A DNA stretch of 64,000 nucleotides from Enhygromyxa salina (GTDB lineage: Bacteria > Myxococcota_A > Polyangia > Nannocystales > Nannocystaceae): positions 15,347 through 79,346 of the forward strand of contig NZ_JMCC02000038.1 in assembly GCF_000737335.2 (NCBI RefSeq), read 5' to 3'. Positions within the stretch are counted from its first letter, which is position 1, and every line of letters begins with the position of its first letter. Position numbers and translations under genes: made by a program. The notes under the pieces were generated by a model that saw only the letters and a list, made by a program, of their open reading frames with translations, searched no databases and was not told the DNA's origin. This document shows, piece after piece, positions 1 through 7,892 of this stretch.

Positions 1-2395
1 CTGGGGCGCGCTCGCCGTCTGGACCGAACCACTCCGCGCCGCTGGGATCGAACACGGGCAGCGGCGGGCGCACGCCCCAGGTGCGGCTGGGCGCGGTCGC
101 GCCCCAATCCACCGCGTCCAGGCTGTCCCCCGTGTCTCCGCCGTCTCCGAGCAAGCCAGACAGCGATCGCTGGGTCTGGGTCGCGGCCATCAGCGTCTCG
201 ATCTCTTCGAGGCACGCCTCGGGATCGCCACGCTCGTAGGGATCAAAGCTGATCAACGTGGCCGCGTAGACCTCGTGCTCTTGCGCGGTGATCCGCTCGC
301 GCTCGAGCATGAGATCGTGAATCCAGCGGACCTTCTGATCAAAGCGCTCGCTCAGCTGATCGTCGCAATAATAGACGTGGCGACGCACGGGGCTGGGCAG
401 CATTGAAGCCAGGTACGCAGCCTCGAGCGAGCTCAGCTCGCCGGGGTGCTTGCCAAAATAGTGGCGACTGGCGTCGGTGACCCCGTAGACCCCGGGGCCA
501 AACTCGATCACGTTCAAGTACAGCTCCATGATCCGCTGCTTGCTCAGCGCCTGCTCGACCCACCAGGTCAAGAACAGCTCCTGCAGCTTGCGCGAGAGCG
601 TGCGCTCGTGACTGAGCAGCACATTCTTGACCATCTGCATGGTGATCGTGGAAGCCCCCAGGCGGACCTTGCCCGACTCGAGGTTGCGACGCAGCGCGAC
701 CTCGAGTTGCGACCGGTTGAAGCCGTCGTGGCGGCGGAAGCTGCCGTCCTCGGTCGTGAGCACGGCCTCCGCCATGTAGCGAGAGATCGCGTCGAGGGGC
801 GTGTAGTTGCTCGATCCCGCGTACAACCCAACCCGCCGCGTCCGCCCGTCACGCATGGTCACGCGGTGGACAAAGCCGCCGTTGAGGTGCGCCGCGCTGG
901 CCAGGCGGGGGGCGGCGCGTACCCGACACGCCTCAAAGTCTATGTCGGCGTCGAGCTTCAACGCTGCGAGATCCGCAAAGTCAGCGTCAACGTTCACGTG
1001 CGCCGCGAACTGCCCTTCCAACTCGAAGCCAGCCAGGCCGGGCACCAGCTCGCGGGGGATCGCGTCGAGCACCTCTTGGCAGCCGACCGCAGGGATCTCG
1101 AGATCGACCTGGTAGCGACGCTGCTCGCGGACCCGGGCGTGGACCAGCTCGCCGCGAACGAGCAGCACGACCCCAGCCCGCTGGACGGCGAGCCGGCGCA
1201 CCGACAACTTGCGCGCGGCGGGATCCACCAACGCGTCGATCTCGACGCTGAAGCCGACGTCGCGCACCACGTCGCGCGCGAGCAGCTGATGACTGACGTT
1301 GAGACCCGCCAGACTCAGCTTGCCGTCGAGCTGCGCCACGCCGTCGCCAAAATCGATCTCGAGATGCCCGCCGAGGGTCGCAAGGTCCGACTCGACGACC
1401 GGCAGGCTGGCCAGCACCTCGGGGACCCGACCGAGCTCGAAGGCGGCCATGTCCACGGCGATCTTTCCGGCCGAGAGATCACGCGCGAACCGGCCCGATA
1501 CAGACCACAGATCTCCGCCTTCGATCTCGGCCTCCTCGTTGGCGCCGAGCTGCGCGAAGCCGCCAGCGAGGTCGACACTGATCTCGGTGGCGTCGCGATC
1601 GTGCGCTGTGATCGTGCCATGTACGCCGGCCACGGCGATGTTCTCGTCGACCTCGGCGGCGACTCCAGCCAGGGTCGAGGTGATCGGGAACAATAGCTCT
1701 CCGTCGCGCTGCTCGAGCGACGTTCGCAGCGACGCCGCGCGCAGCGGACGACCCAGGCCGAGCTCAGCGACCAGACTGGTGACGCGCAGCTCGACGCGCC
1801 GCTGGGCCGGCTCGACCGTCGCGGCCATGCTGCCAGTCGCTCGCCGATCGCCGTCGCGCAGCGTGAAGCTCAGGCCCCGCAGCTCGACCGCGTCGGGGGT
1901 CAAGCGAGTGCGCCGGCGCAACCATCCGTGCGCGCCCTCGGCCTCGCCCTCGAGCTCACGCAGCTCTTGGACGATCTGTGTCAGCGCGTCGCGGCTGCCG
2001 TGGAGGTATCCGCCGACCGCTTCGATCTCCACAACCTCGACCCGACCCGACCACAGCGCTTGCCGATCCACGCTCACGTGGACAGCGTCGACGCGCGCGT
2101 CGAGGTCAGCGAGCCGCAGGGTGACGTCGTGCAGCTCGGCGCCGCTCCAGTTGGCCGTGAGCTCGGCGATCTCGACTTCGGCGCCCAAGCGAGCGCCGAC
2201 CCGCCGCTCGAGCTCGGCCTTGATCCTGCCAGCACCCCAGCGGGGCGCCGTGAAGATCGCGACGGCGGACACGAGGAGCACGAGCCCCAGCGCGCCGCCG
2301 CTCCACGCAGCGATCCTTCCCCATCGCGGGCGGCGACGAGGAGCACGGTGGGCGGCGCCGCTCGTGGAACGGCTCGGAGGCGAGGCCTCGATCAT
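1..2395 (-). CDS. AsmA-like / GT51 transglycosylase membrane protein (C-terminus beyond window)
   Basis: The frame is open from an ATG at 2395 to the window edge (about 798 residues seen), so the 3' end is missing. The N-terminus is basic, followed by one membrane segment (about residues 30-50). Residues about 55-500 form a long beta-rich region like the AsmA/DUF3971 repeat-type periplasmic domain. From about residue 535 there is a clear GT51 glycosyltransferase domain, with the catalytic-Glu motif TTEDGSF, then GASTITMQMVKNVLLS, then ELYLNVIEFGPGVYGV. GT51 domains polymerise lipid II into glycan strands; no penicillin-binding transpeptidase domain is visible in the part seen. An AsmA-like domain in front of GT51 is unusual compared with classical PBP1 or MtgA. 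Peptidoglycan polymerase at the inner membrane is well supported; the role of the AsmA-like part is unknown. Confidence 0.85.
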   Translation of the reverse strand, partial: MIEASPPSRSTSGAAHRAPRRRPRWGRIAAWSGGALGLVLLVSAVAIFTAPRWGAGRIKAELERRVGARLGAEVEIAELTANWSGAELHDVTLRLADLDARVDAVHVSVDRQALWSGRVEVVEIEAVGGYLHGSRDALTQIVQELRELEGEAEGAHGWLRRRTRLTPDAVELRGLSFTLRDGDRRATGSMAATVEPAQRRVELRVTSLVAELGLGRPLRAASLRTSLEQRDGELLFPITSTLAGVAAEVDENIAVAGVHGTITAHDRDATEISVDLAGGFAQLGANEEAEIEGGDLWSVSGRFARDLSAGKIAVDMAAFELGRVPEVLASLPVVESDLATLGGHLEIDFGDGVAQLDGKLSLAGLNVSHQLLARDVVRDVGFSVEIDALVDPAARKLSVRRLAVQRAGVVLLVRGELVHARVREQRRYQVDLEIPAVGCQEVLDAIPRELVPGLAGFELEGQFAAHVNVDADFADLAALKLDADIDFEACRVRAAPRLASAAHLNGGFVHRVTMRDGRTRRVGLYAGSSNYTPLDAISRYMAEAVLTTEDGSFRRHDGFNRSQLEVALRRNLESGKVRLGASTITMQMVKNVLLSHERTLSRKLQELFLTWWVEQALSKQRIMELYLNVIEFGPGVYGVTDASRHYFGKHPGELSSLEAAYLASMLPSPVRRHVYYCDDQLSERFDQKVRWIHDLMLERERITAQEHEVYAATLISFDPYERGDPEACLEEIETLMAATQTQRSLSGLLGDGGDTGDSLDAVDWGATAPSRTWGVRPPLPVFDPSGAEWFGPDGERAP

Positions 2396-2561
2396 GCTCT
2401 GGGACCATAGCGCAGGCACTCTTGGCTCGACGCGTGGCGGGGCTGATCTCGTCCCGCGCGGCCGACCGCGCAATCGACGTCAGCCTCGCGGGCGAGACCG
2501 ATACCAAATGCGAAAGCGGAGGACCTCAGGCCCCCCGCTCCTCGCCGTTGATGCGCACTCG

Positions 2562-3080
2562 CTATCGGTGCTTGCACTGGTACGCAAAGATGATGGTTTG
2601 ATCGCCGCGCCTGACCGGGATCAACATGATCTGGTTGCTGCCGACCACGAAGTCCATGTCGACCAGGTTGGAGCTGCCCCGCTTGAGCTTGGTGTTGAGC
2701 TCGAGCTTGCTGTCCTTCTCGCCGAGCAACGTCAGCTCGACGTTGTGACCGGACTTGAACTTGTGATCGACGACCTTGTTGAGCTCGAGCTTGAAGTCGA
2801 GCGTGTCGATCAAGCGAAACTCCCTGTAGCGGGCGAATTCAGGGGCTCGCAGGCGATCCGCCAAGAAGTCGAGGTTGGCGGGGATCCCACCCTCGCCCTT
2901 CTCGAGCGCCTCGACTGCGTGGATCCGACAGGCGGAGTCCTGGACCGTGGCTTGCGACACGCTGGGGGTCGCCAGCGCGAGCACCCCGGCGAGCGCGGGC
3001 AGCCCGAACACGAGCGCGGTGGTGAGGGCCGGGGCCAATGAGAAGGCCAGGGACTTCGAGTAGGTGCTGCGGTGCGTCAT
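2562..3080 (-). CDS. Hypothetical secreted protein, third gene of the ECF sigma operon
   Basis: 172 residues. The N-terminus carries a hydrophobic stretch (about residues 10-45) ending near an Ala-rich cleavage-like site, so export is likely. The mature part is small and charged, with two cysteines (DSACRIH and the C-terminal YQCKHR) that could pair. No family was recognised. Its ATG overlaps the stop of the anti-sigma gene by four bases (ATGA), so it is translationally coupled and probably belongs to the same regulon. A cell-envelope or sensing role beside the sigma/anti-sigma pair is an inference only. Confidence 0.7.
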   Translation of the reverse strand: MTHRSTYSKSLAFSLAPALTTALVFGLPALAGVLALATPSVSQATVQDSACRIHAVEALEKGEGGIPANLDFLADRLRAPEFARYREFRLIDTLDFKLELNKVVDHKFKSGHNVELTLLGEKDSKLELNTKLKRGSSNLVDMDFVVGSNQIMLIPVRRGDQTIIFAYQCKHR

Positions 3081-3871
3081 AGCGAACGCTCACTGTCGAC
3101 AGGGCCGTCGTCTTCGGTCACCCAGATCACCGTGGTCGTGCCCCGCGTGCCCTCGACCTGCGAGATGGTGCCGGTCCGTCCGCCAAATTCGATGCGGCGG
3201 ATCTCGGCTTCACCTGGCTCGGGCTGCGGGTACATCTCGGGGGCGATCTCGGGGCTGGGTGGTTCTGGGGCGACGGCGACCCGGGGAACGGGCTCGGGTG
3301 CCGGTGCAGGCGCGGGGTTGGTGCGCGCCTGCGCTGTGGGCTCGGCATCAGACGCCGGCTCATCCTGTGTATTCGAGGGCTGCGAATTCGCGGCGACCGC
3401 CGGGTCGTGCGCCCCGACATCGTTCGGCGCCCCGGCCGAGCGAGCGAACACCAACACGAGCGCGCCGGCTGCACCCACGACCGCGAGCGGCAGCCGAACG
3501 GGCCGAATCCACTCGGACAGCCGCTGCCACACGGAAGGCGGCGCCTCGGCGGCCTCTTGCAGCCGGGACTCGCGCTCGAGCGCCTGCTCGAAGCCATCCC
3601 AAACTTGCTCGAAGCGGGCTTCGGGGACGCGCTCTGCCTGGTGCTCGAGCGCGCCAACGATCATCGTTCGCATGAACGCGAGATCCGCCAACTTTGCGGC
3701 CAGCTCTTCGTCGCTGTCGAGATCGCCCGGAGTCTCAGCATTGACGAGCGCTCGCAGTGTCGCACCCAGCGACTCGGCGTCGCCCGCGTCCAAGCTGCCG
3801 TCACCGAGCTCCCCATCAAAGTAGGCGGACAGTTGCTCGTCGAATTCCGTAACGATGGACTGGTTGTTCAT
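3077..3871 (-). CDS. Probable membrane anti-sigma factor
   Basis: 264 residues from the ATG at 3871. That start is preferred over a longer upstream frame because AGGGATC lies just upstream and the ATG overlaps the sigma-factor stop by one base (TGATG). The N-terminal part opens with an EQLSAYFDGEL-type helix, the usual start of RseA-like anti-sigma factors. A single membrane segment follows at about residues 120-140 (LPLAVVGAAGALVLVFA). The C-terminal part is a Pro/Ala/Glu-rich periplasmic tail. The HxxxCxxC zinc anti-sigma motif is absent. Gene order and topology support sequestration of the adjacent sigma factor at the membrane. Confidence 0.75.
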   Translation of the reverse strand: MNNQSIVTEFDEQLSAYFDGELGDGSLDAGDAESLGATLRALVNAETPGDLDSDEELAAKLADLAFMRTMIVGALEHQAERVPEARFEQVWDGFEQALERESRLQEAAEAPPSVWQRLSEWIRPVRLPLAVVGAAGALVLVFARSAGAPNDVGAHDPAVAANSQPSNTQDEPASDAEPTAQARTNPAPAPAPEPVPRVAVAPEPPSPEIAPEMYPQPEPGEAEIRRIEFGGRTGTISQVEGTRGTTTVIWVTEDDGPVDSERSL

Positions 3872-4596
3872 CAGATCCCTCCGCCCGCGACACCGGCGGT
3901 GTGTAGCCCATGGCTGGCGTTGCGCTCGAGCGCGCGCGCTTCGATCTCTGTGGCGTCCTGGGCCGGCACGCATGCGCCAAGCCGGTCCGTGAGGAGCTTT
4001 TGCATGTTGCGACGCGCATGAAACAGGCGGCTCATGATCGTGCCCTTGGAGCACTTCATGCTCTGCGCCATTTCCTCGTAGGACATGCCCTGCAGCTCAC
4101 GCATGACGATCACCGCGCGGTGCTTGTCGCTGAGATGCTCGAGGCTGGCTTCGACTGCCGCGAGGATCTCTTTGCGCCGCAACATGTCCGACGGATCTCC
4201 AAACTGGGCCAGATGCGGCAGCAAGTCCGACGGTGGCTCGTCCTTGCCGTCGTGCCGCAGCCCGTCATCGAATTCGACGTCGCGGTGCCGCTTGGCCTTG
4301 CGCAGATGATCGATGCAGAGGTTCGCCACGATTCGGTACAGCCAGGTGTAGAAACTAGAGTTGCCTTCGAACTTGCCGATGTAGCGGTGGACCTTGATGA
4401 AGCTCTCTTGGACGACATCGAGCGCGTCCTCTTGGTTACGAAGAAACCCGTAGGCAACCGCGTAGACCTTGCGCTGATAGCGCTGCATCAGGACCTTGAA
4501 GGCACGTTTGTCTCCGCCTTTGACGGCGGTTACGAGGGCCAAGTCCTCGGCGTCTGGGGGGACCACGTGTGTCGCTGCCTTTGGACGGGTGCTCAA
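3871..4596 (-). CDS. ECF RNA polymerase sigma factor (RpoE/SigW-like)
   Basis: 241 residues. Region 2 is clear: FKVLMQRYQRKVYAVAYGFL, then DALDVVQESFIKVHRYIGKF and FYTWLYRIVANLCIDHLRK. Region 4 follows with the helix-turn-helix LQGMSYEEMAQSMKCSKGT and then IMSRLFHARRNMQ. The spacing is that of RpoE-type group 4 sigma factors. A C-terminal extension of about 30 residues after region 4 is not typical. It is first in a three-gene overlapping operon with the anti-sigma factor and a secreted protein. Autoregulation is common in this family, but I could not assign a GGAAC-type promoter with confidence. Confidence 0.95.
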   Translation of the reverse strand: MSTRPKAATHVVPPDAEDLALVTAVKGGDKRAFKVLMQRYQRKVYAVAYGFLRNQEDALDVVQESFIKVHRYIGKFEGNSSFYTWLYRIVANLCIDHLRKAKRHRDVEFDDGLRHDGKDEPPSDLLPHLAQFGDPSDMLRRKEILAAVEASLEHLSDKHRAVIVMRELQGMSYEEMAQSMKCSKGTIMSRLFHARRNMQKLLTDRLGACVPAQDATEIEARALERNASHGLHTAGVAGGGI

Positions 4597-4931
4597 TGCC
4601 GCTATTCAGCGGCGGGGAGATGGGAGGGATCGGGTTCCGGGAACGCCGGCGTACAGGACATGCCGGTCTCGAGACCGCGCACTTCTCGCTCCGCGAGGGT
4701 TGTCCCGTCTCGACGGTTATACCCAATGCAGGCATTTGTGGCCCCGTGCAAGCCAGGAACCTGGCCCTGAGGCTGTGAAGACCAACATCCTGGGCATATC
4801 GGCGCGGCGAGGGCCGCGGCCGCGCAAGGGCGAGAACTGCGATCTGAGCCGTCCGGGCTTCAGGTGCGGCTGCGACACTCGCTACGTGTTCAGTGCGCCC
4901 ACACACGCCCGAAGTTGGGCATCCTGGAGAC
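4597..4931. other. Intergenic region between divergent genes
   Basis: About 335 bases between the sigma-factor start (minus) and the SMI1/KNR4-like gene (plus). It must hold both promoters. No RNA gene, strong hairpin or convincing promoter consensus was seen. Confidence 0.5.
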
Positions 4932-6104
4932 ATGCAGATCAACCAACTCCTCGCGCTCATGCGCGAGCTCGAGGAGATCGCACCATGGTGGCGTGGGTGG
5001 AGCAGGCCGATCGACGCGGCCGAGGTCGCGCGCTTCGAAGTGACCCACGCGATCACGCTGCCGTCTGGGTATCGCCAGGTGCTCGAGGCGATCGGCGATC
5101 ATGCCCCGCTGCCGGCGAGACCGGGGGGGGCCGTGCTCCCGCTGGCCGAAGCGCGAGCGCTGCCGACCGCGAGCGCATTCCTGGGACCGCTGTGCTCGCC
5201 CTTCCCCCACTCCGGCGCCGCGGCCGTCGAGATCGCCTGGGACGAGATCAGCGACGACTACGAAGATCCCGCGTGGCTGCGCGGGTGTCTGCCCCTCGCT
5301 GGCGCTGGCTGCGATGAGAGCTACGTGCTGGTCGTCACCGGGCCGGACCGGGGACGGGTGTGGGGCGTGACCCCGAGCGGGTCGCCACAACTGCACCCGA
5401 CGGGGCTCGAGTTCACGCGCTGGTATCAGGCGGAACTCGAGCGTGGCTTGGCCCCAGCGCGGGCCCGCGTTCGTGAGCTCGCCGCGCTCGAGCGGCGGCT
5501 CGCGGATGCTGACGATGTCGACCAGGAGGCAGCGATCGCGCTCGGTCGAGCGCTGCTGTTCGAGGATCGGGCGCGCGCCGAGTCGCTGCTCGAGCAGGCA
5601 TGGGCGCGAGTCGGCGCTGGCACCCGCGAGCTCGACCGGGCGATCACCGAGCTCGACCTGTTGACGGGCCGCGTGGATCGCCTCGACGCGATCGCCGCTC
5701 AGGGCGACCCATGGCTGCGAGCACACGCCGCGATCGGGGCGGTCCGAGCGGGCGATGATCAGCGCGGACTCGAATGGTTCGCAGGTGGTGGCCACCCGGC
5801 GACCCTCGCTCCGCTCGTCGCTGGTTATCACGGCCTCGCGCTGTGGCGCAGCGGTCAGCCCGAGCGCGCCCTCGAGGTCCTTCGTGCGGGCGCGACGAGC
5901 CTGGCCAACGTCGCGCTCGCGGCCAAGATCCAAGCCGAGCTCGGTGAGGTCGAGGCAGCGCGAACGAGCTGGCAGCGCGTGCGTCTTGGGCTGACCCACG
6001 CACCCGAGCAACCACCGCAGCGACCGCAGCTCGCCAGCTTCATCGCCCTGGCCACGCCCGAGTTGACCGAGGTGGACGCGGCGCTAGCCGGGCTTTCGGA
6101 GTGA
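4932..6104 (+). CDS. SMI1/KNR4 (SUKH)-family protein with helical-repeat C-terminus
   Basis: 390 residues from ATG 4932 (GGAG at 4926-4929, though close to the start). A GTG at 4893 would add 13 residues. Residues about 10-150 look like an SMI1/KNR4 (SUKH) domain: a helix with PWWRGWSRPIDAAEVARFE, LPSGYRQVLEAIGDHAP, a loop rich in aromatic and acidic residues, then LVVTGPDRGRVWGV. The rest is Ala/Arg/Glu-rich helices resembling TPR-type repeats. SUKH proteins often act as immunity or scaffold proteins in polymorphic toxin systems. This gene converges on, and overlaps by 21 bp, a second SUKH-like gene at the end of a PAAR-like effector operon, which fits that role. Its partner is not known. 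Confidence 0.7.
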   Translation: MQINQLLALMRELEEIAPWWRGWSRPIDAAEVARFEVTHAITLPSGYRQVLEAIGDHAPLPARPGGAVLPLAEARALPTASAFLGPLCSPFPHSGAAAVEIAWDEISDDYEDPAWLRGCLPLAGAGCDESYVLVVTGPDRGRVWGVTPSGSPQLHPTGLEFTRWYQAELERGLAPARARVRELAALERRLADADDVDQEAAIALGRALLFEDRARAESLLEQAWARVGAGTRELDRAITELDLLTGRVDRLDAIAAQGDPWLRAHAAIGAVRAGDDQRGLEWFAGGGHPATLAPLVAGYHGLALWRSGQPERALEVLRAGATSLANVALAAKIQAELGEVEAARTSWQRVRLGLTHAPEQPPQRPQLASFIALATPELTEVDAALAGLSE

Positions 6105-6896
6105 TGTTGGGCGCGTGCGCAGCTCGAGGTTGTCCGAGAGGAGCTCGACGAGCTGCATGAGCTCGACGCGCTGGTCCGCGGCGACCCGGACGTCGGGCGT
6201 GAACCCAGGGCACTCGTACATCATGACGGCCGCGCCGGCTCGCTCGCCGCACACACACCACGGCCCGGTGTTGGCGATCGTGGCGAAGCCGAGCTGCCCG
6301 AGGATCCAGGTGAACCGCGGCAGCCACCGACCGGATTGCCGACCCGATTGACTGCCTGGAAACCGCGGAGGCTGGGTCCCTGGCGACTCCAGATGCAGCT
6401 CCCAAGCATGACGTGGCAGGCACTTGGTGAGGAACGCGAACCCGAACAGCATCGCGGCGAACGAGCTGTGCTCGAGGGTGATCGCGGGTCGCTCGCCGTC
6501 GCCAAACCCCAGCCGCACCAGCGGCACCTGCTCGGGCTGCCCGCGGCGATCGAACATCAAGAGCGGCACGATCTCCTCGCTGGGGACGCCCGCGATCACG
6601 AACGCGCGCGGGTCCGGGTTGAACCCGGCCTCGATGAACTCGAGCAGCGCCTGCGCACGCAGATCAATGACGTCGTCACCGTACGCGTTGAGCCCGTCGC
6701 TGTCGGCCCCCATCCGCTCGAGGAAGGCCCGATGCACGGGTTCGAGCACGGCGCCGAGCCCGGCGCCGAGCCCGGCCTCGATCGCGTCGATGATCTGTGG
6801 CTTGGCGCCCGCCACCCGATCGCCAAAATCTGGCTGCCACGCGCTGACCAGCTGGACGAGCTCGTCGATCTTCGCGACCGCGGCCGGGTCCGTCAT
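6084..6896 (-). CDS. SUKH-like protein, candidate immunity partner of the upstream PAAR-like protein
   Basis: 270 residues. The helix-loop region with EAGLGAGLGAVLEPVHRAFL and the following ERMGADSDGL resembles the SMI1/KNR4 opening (helix, G-x-L-P, hydrophobic FL, Gly-rich turn). Later parts are mixed alpha/beta with an aromatic-rich end. It contains WCVCGERAG but has no signal peptide, so it is cytoplasmic. The ATG overlaps the stop of the DUF4150 gene by one base (TGATG), the arrangement expected of a toxin followed by its immunity gene. Family membership is a judgement by eye, and the immunity role is inferred from position. Confidence 0.6.
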   Translation of the reverse strand: MTDPAAVAKIDELVQLVSAWQPDFGDRVAGAKPQIIDAIEAGLGAGLGAVLEPVHRAFLERMGADSDGLNAYGDDVIDLRAQALLEFIEAGFNPDPRAFVIAGVPSEEIVPLLMFDRRGQPEQVPLVRLGFGDGERPAITLEHSSFAAMLFGFAFLTKCLPRHAWELHLESPGTQPPRFPGSQSGRQSGRWLPRFTWILGQLGFATIANTGPWCVCGERAGAAVMMYECPGFTPDVRVAADQRVELMQLVELLSDNLELRTRPTSLRKPG

Positions 6897-7888
6897 CAGC
6901 CCTCACCTTCGCGCGGGTTGGGGCACAGCATCGCGGCGATGTTGTCCTTGCACGACGGACACGACGGGATCGAGTGGCCGGTCGTGTGCCCCTTGTCGCG
7001 GCGCGCCCAAGTCTCGGTCATGGACTTGGGGGTGCAGCCGTTGTCGAGCGCGGTCATGATCATTTTTTGCGCAGCGCACTGACCTGGCGGGTGCTTGCCA
7101 TCGATAGGCTTGCGCAGCGCCACCTCGGTCCCGCGCGCGGTCCTGACGGTCATGGGATCCTTGGGCGCGACGTTGACCGCGGGGCTCATTCCAGCGTCGG
7201 CAGCGAGGCTCGCCCAGCCCTTGAACGAGCTCGGGCCCACGGGCTGACCGGCGACCGCGACGTAGGTGTGCTTGGTCGCGTCCGGCGGGCACTCGCAGAC
7301 CAACGCGCCGACCATGCCTTGTTTGCCGCCCGTGGTCTTGCCGGCGAGGATCACGTTGGAGAACTCTTCTGCGGACTTTTGGCTGTCTTCACTCTCGGGC
7401 AGCGGGAAGTTGTCCGACTCGTGCGCGCTGGCTTTCTCACCGCAGTTTGGACACACGTCGTCGCCAGACTCGAACGGATAGGCAACGTTGACGTCGCCGA
7501 GCACCAGCGTGAAGGTGTTGTCTTGGTTGCCGTTGTGGCCGGCGACGTCCGTGAACCGGATCACCCCCTTGCCCTCGAATTTCACGTTGGGGCTCGAGGT
7601 GCTCCACGACAGCTTGCCCATGTTCTTGGACGAGATCACACCGCCCGCGGTGCCAGCTTCGTCGCCCGAGCTCATGGCGATGCTCGACGACTCCAGCGCG
7701 ACCGAGCAGCTCTGAATTTTGACGCTGGTGGTGCCCCCGGTCAGGTTGGAGCTCATCGCCACGTTGACGTAGGGGATCGGCACGGGACCCGCGGGTGACG
7801 GGGTCTTGCACACGTCGGGGATCGGGCAGGTGTGGGTCTTGCCGTCGCCTTGGTGGACGATCGAGAGGGTGTTGGCGTACACGGTCAT
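6896..7888 (-). CDS. PAAR-like DUF4150 protein, putative type VI secretion effector
   Basis: 330 residues. The N-terminal 110 residues match the PAAR-like DUF4150 pattern: MTVYANTLSIVHQGDGKTHT, PIPDVCKTPSPAGPVPIPYV, AMSSNLTGGTTSVKI, and GTAGGVISSKNMGK. Such domains cap the VgrG spike and carry toxins. A linker with a CPNC-type zinc knuckle (about residue 143) leads to a Cys/His-rich C-terminal domain with QCAAQKM, ETWARRDKGHTTGHS and PSCPSCKDNIAAMLC. The late CxxC after a helix bearing C-A resembles deaminase-type toxins, but the expected catalytic Glu (HxE/CxE) is not there, so that identity is uncertain. It lies between a ketosynthase-like gene (4 bp upstream) and a SUKH-like gene. Confidence 0.75.
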   Translation of the reverse strand: MTVYANTLSIVHQGDGKTHTCPIPDVCKTPSPAGPVPIPYVNVAMSSNLTGGTTSVKIQSCSVALESSSIAMSSGDEAGTAGGVISSKNMGKLSWSTSSPNVKFEGKGVIRFTDVAGHNGNQDNTFTLVLGDVNVAYPFESGDDVCPNCGEKASAHESDNFPLPESEDSQKSAEEFSNVILAGKTTGGKQGMVGALVCECPPDATKHTYVAVAGQPVGPSSFKGWASLAADAGMSPAVNVAPKDPMTVRTARGTEVALRKPIDGKHPPGQCAAQKMIMTALDNGCTPKSMTETWARRDKGHTTGHSIPSCPSCKDNIAAMLCPNPREGEG

Positions 7889-7892
7889 GACA

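Noticed and set aside
446..1696. A 416-residue open frame on the plus strand inside the transglycosylase gene
   Set aside because: It is antisense to a clear GT51/AsmA-like coding sequence and has no recognisable motif; high GC leaves many such frames open.
4597..4931. GGAAC-type ECF promoter before the first sigma gene
   Set aside because: GGAAC-like words occur, but none has a proper -10 partner at 16-17 bases, so I did not annotate it.
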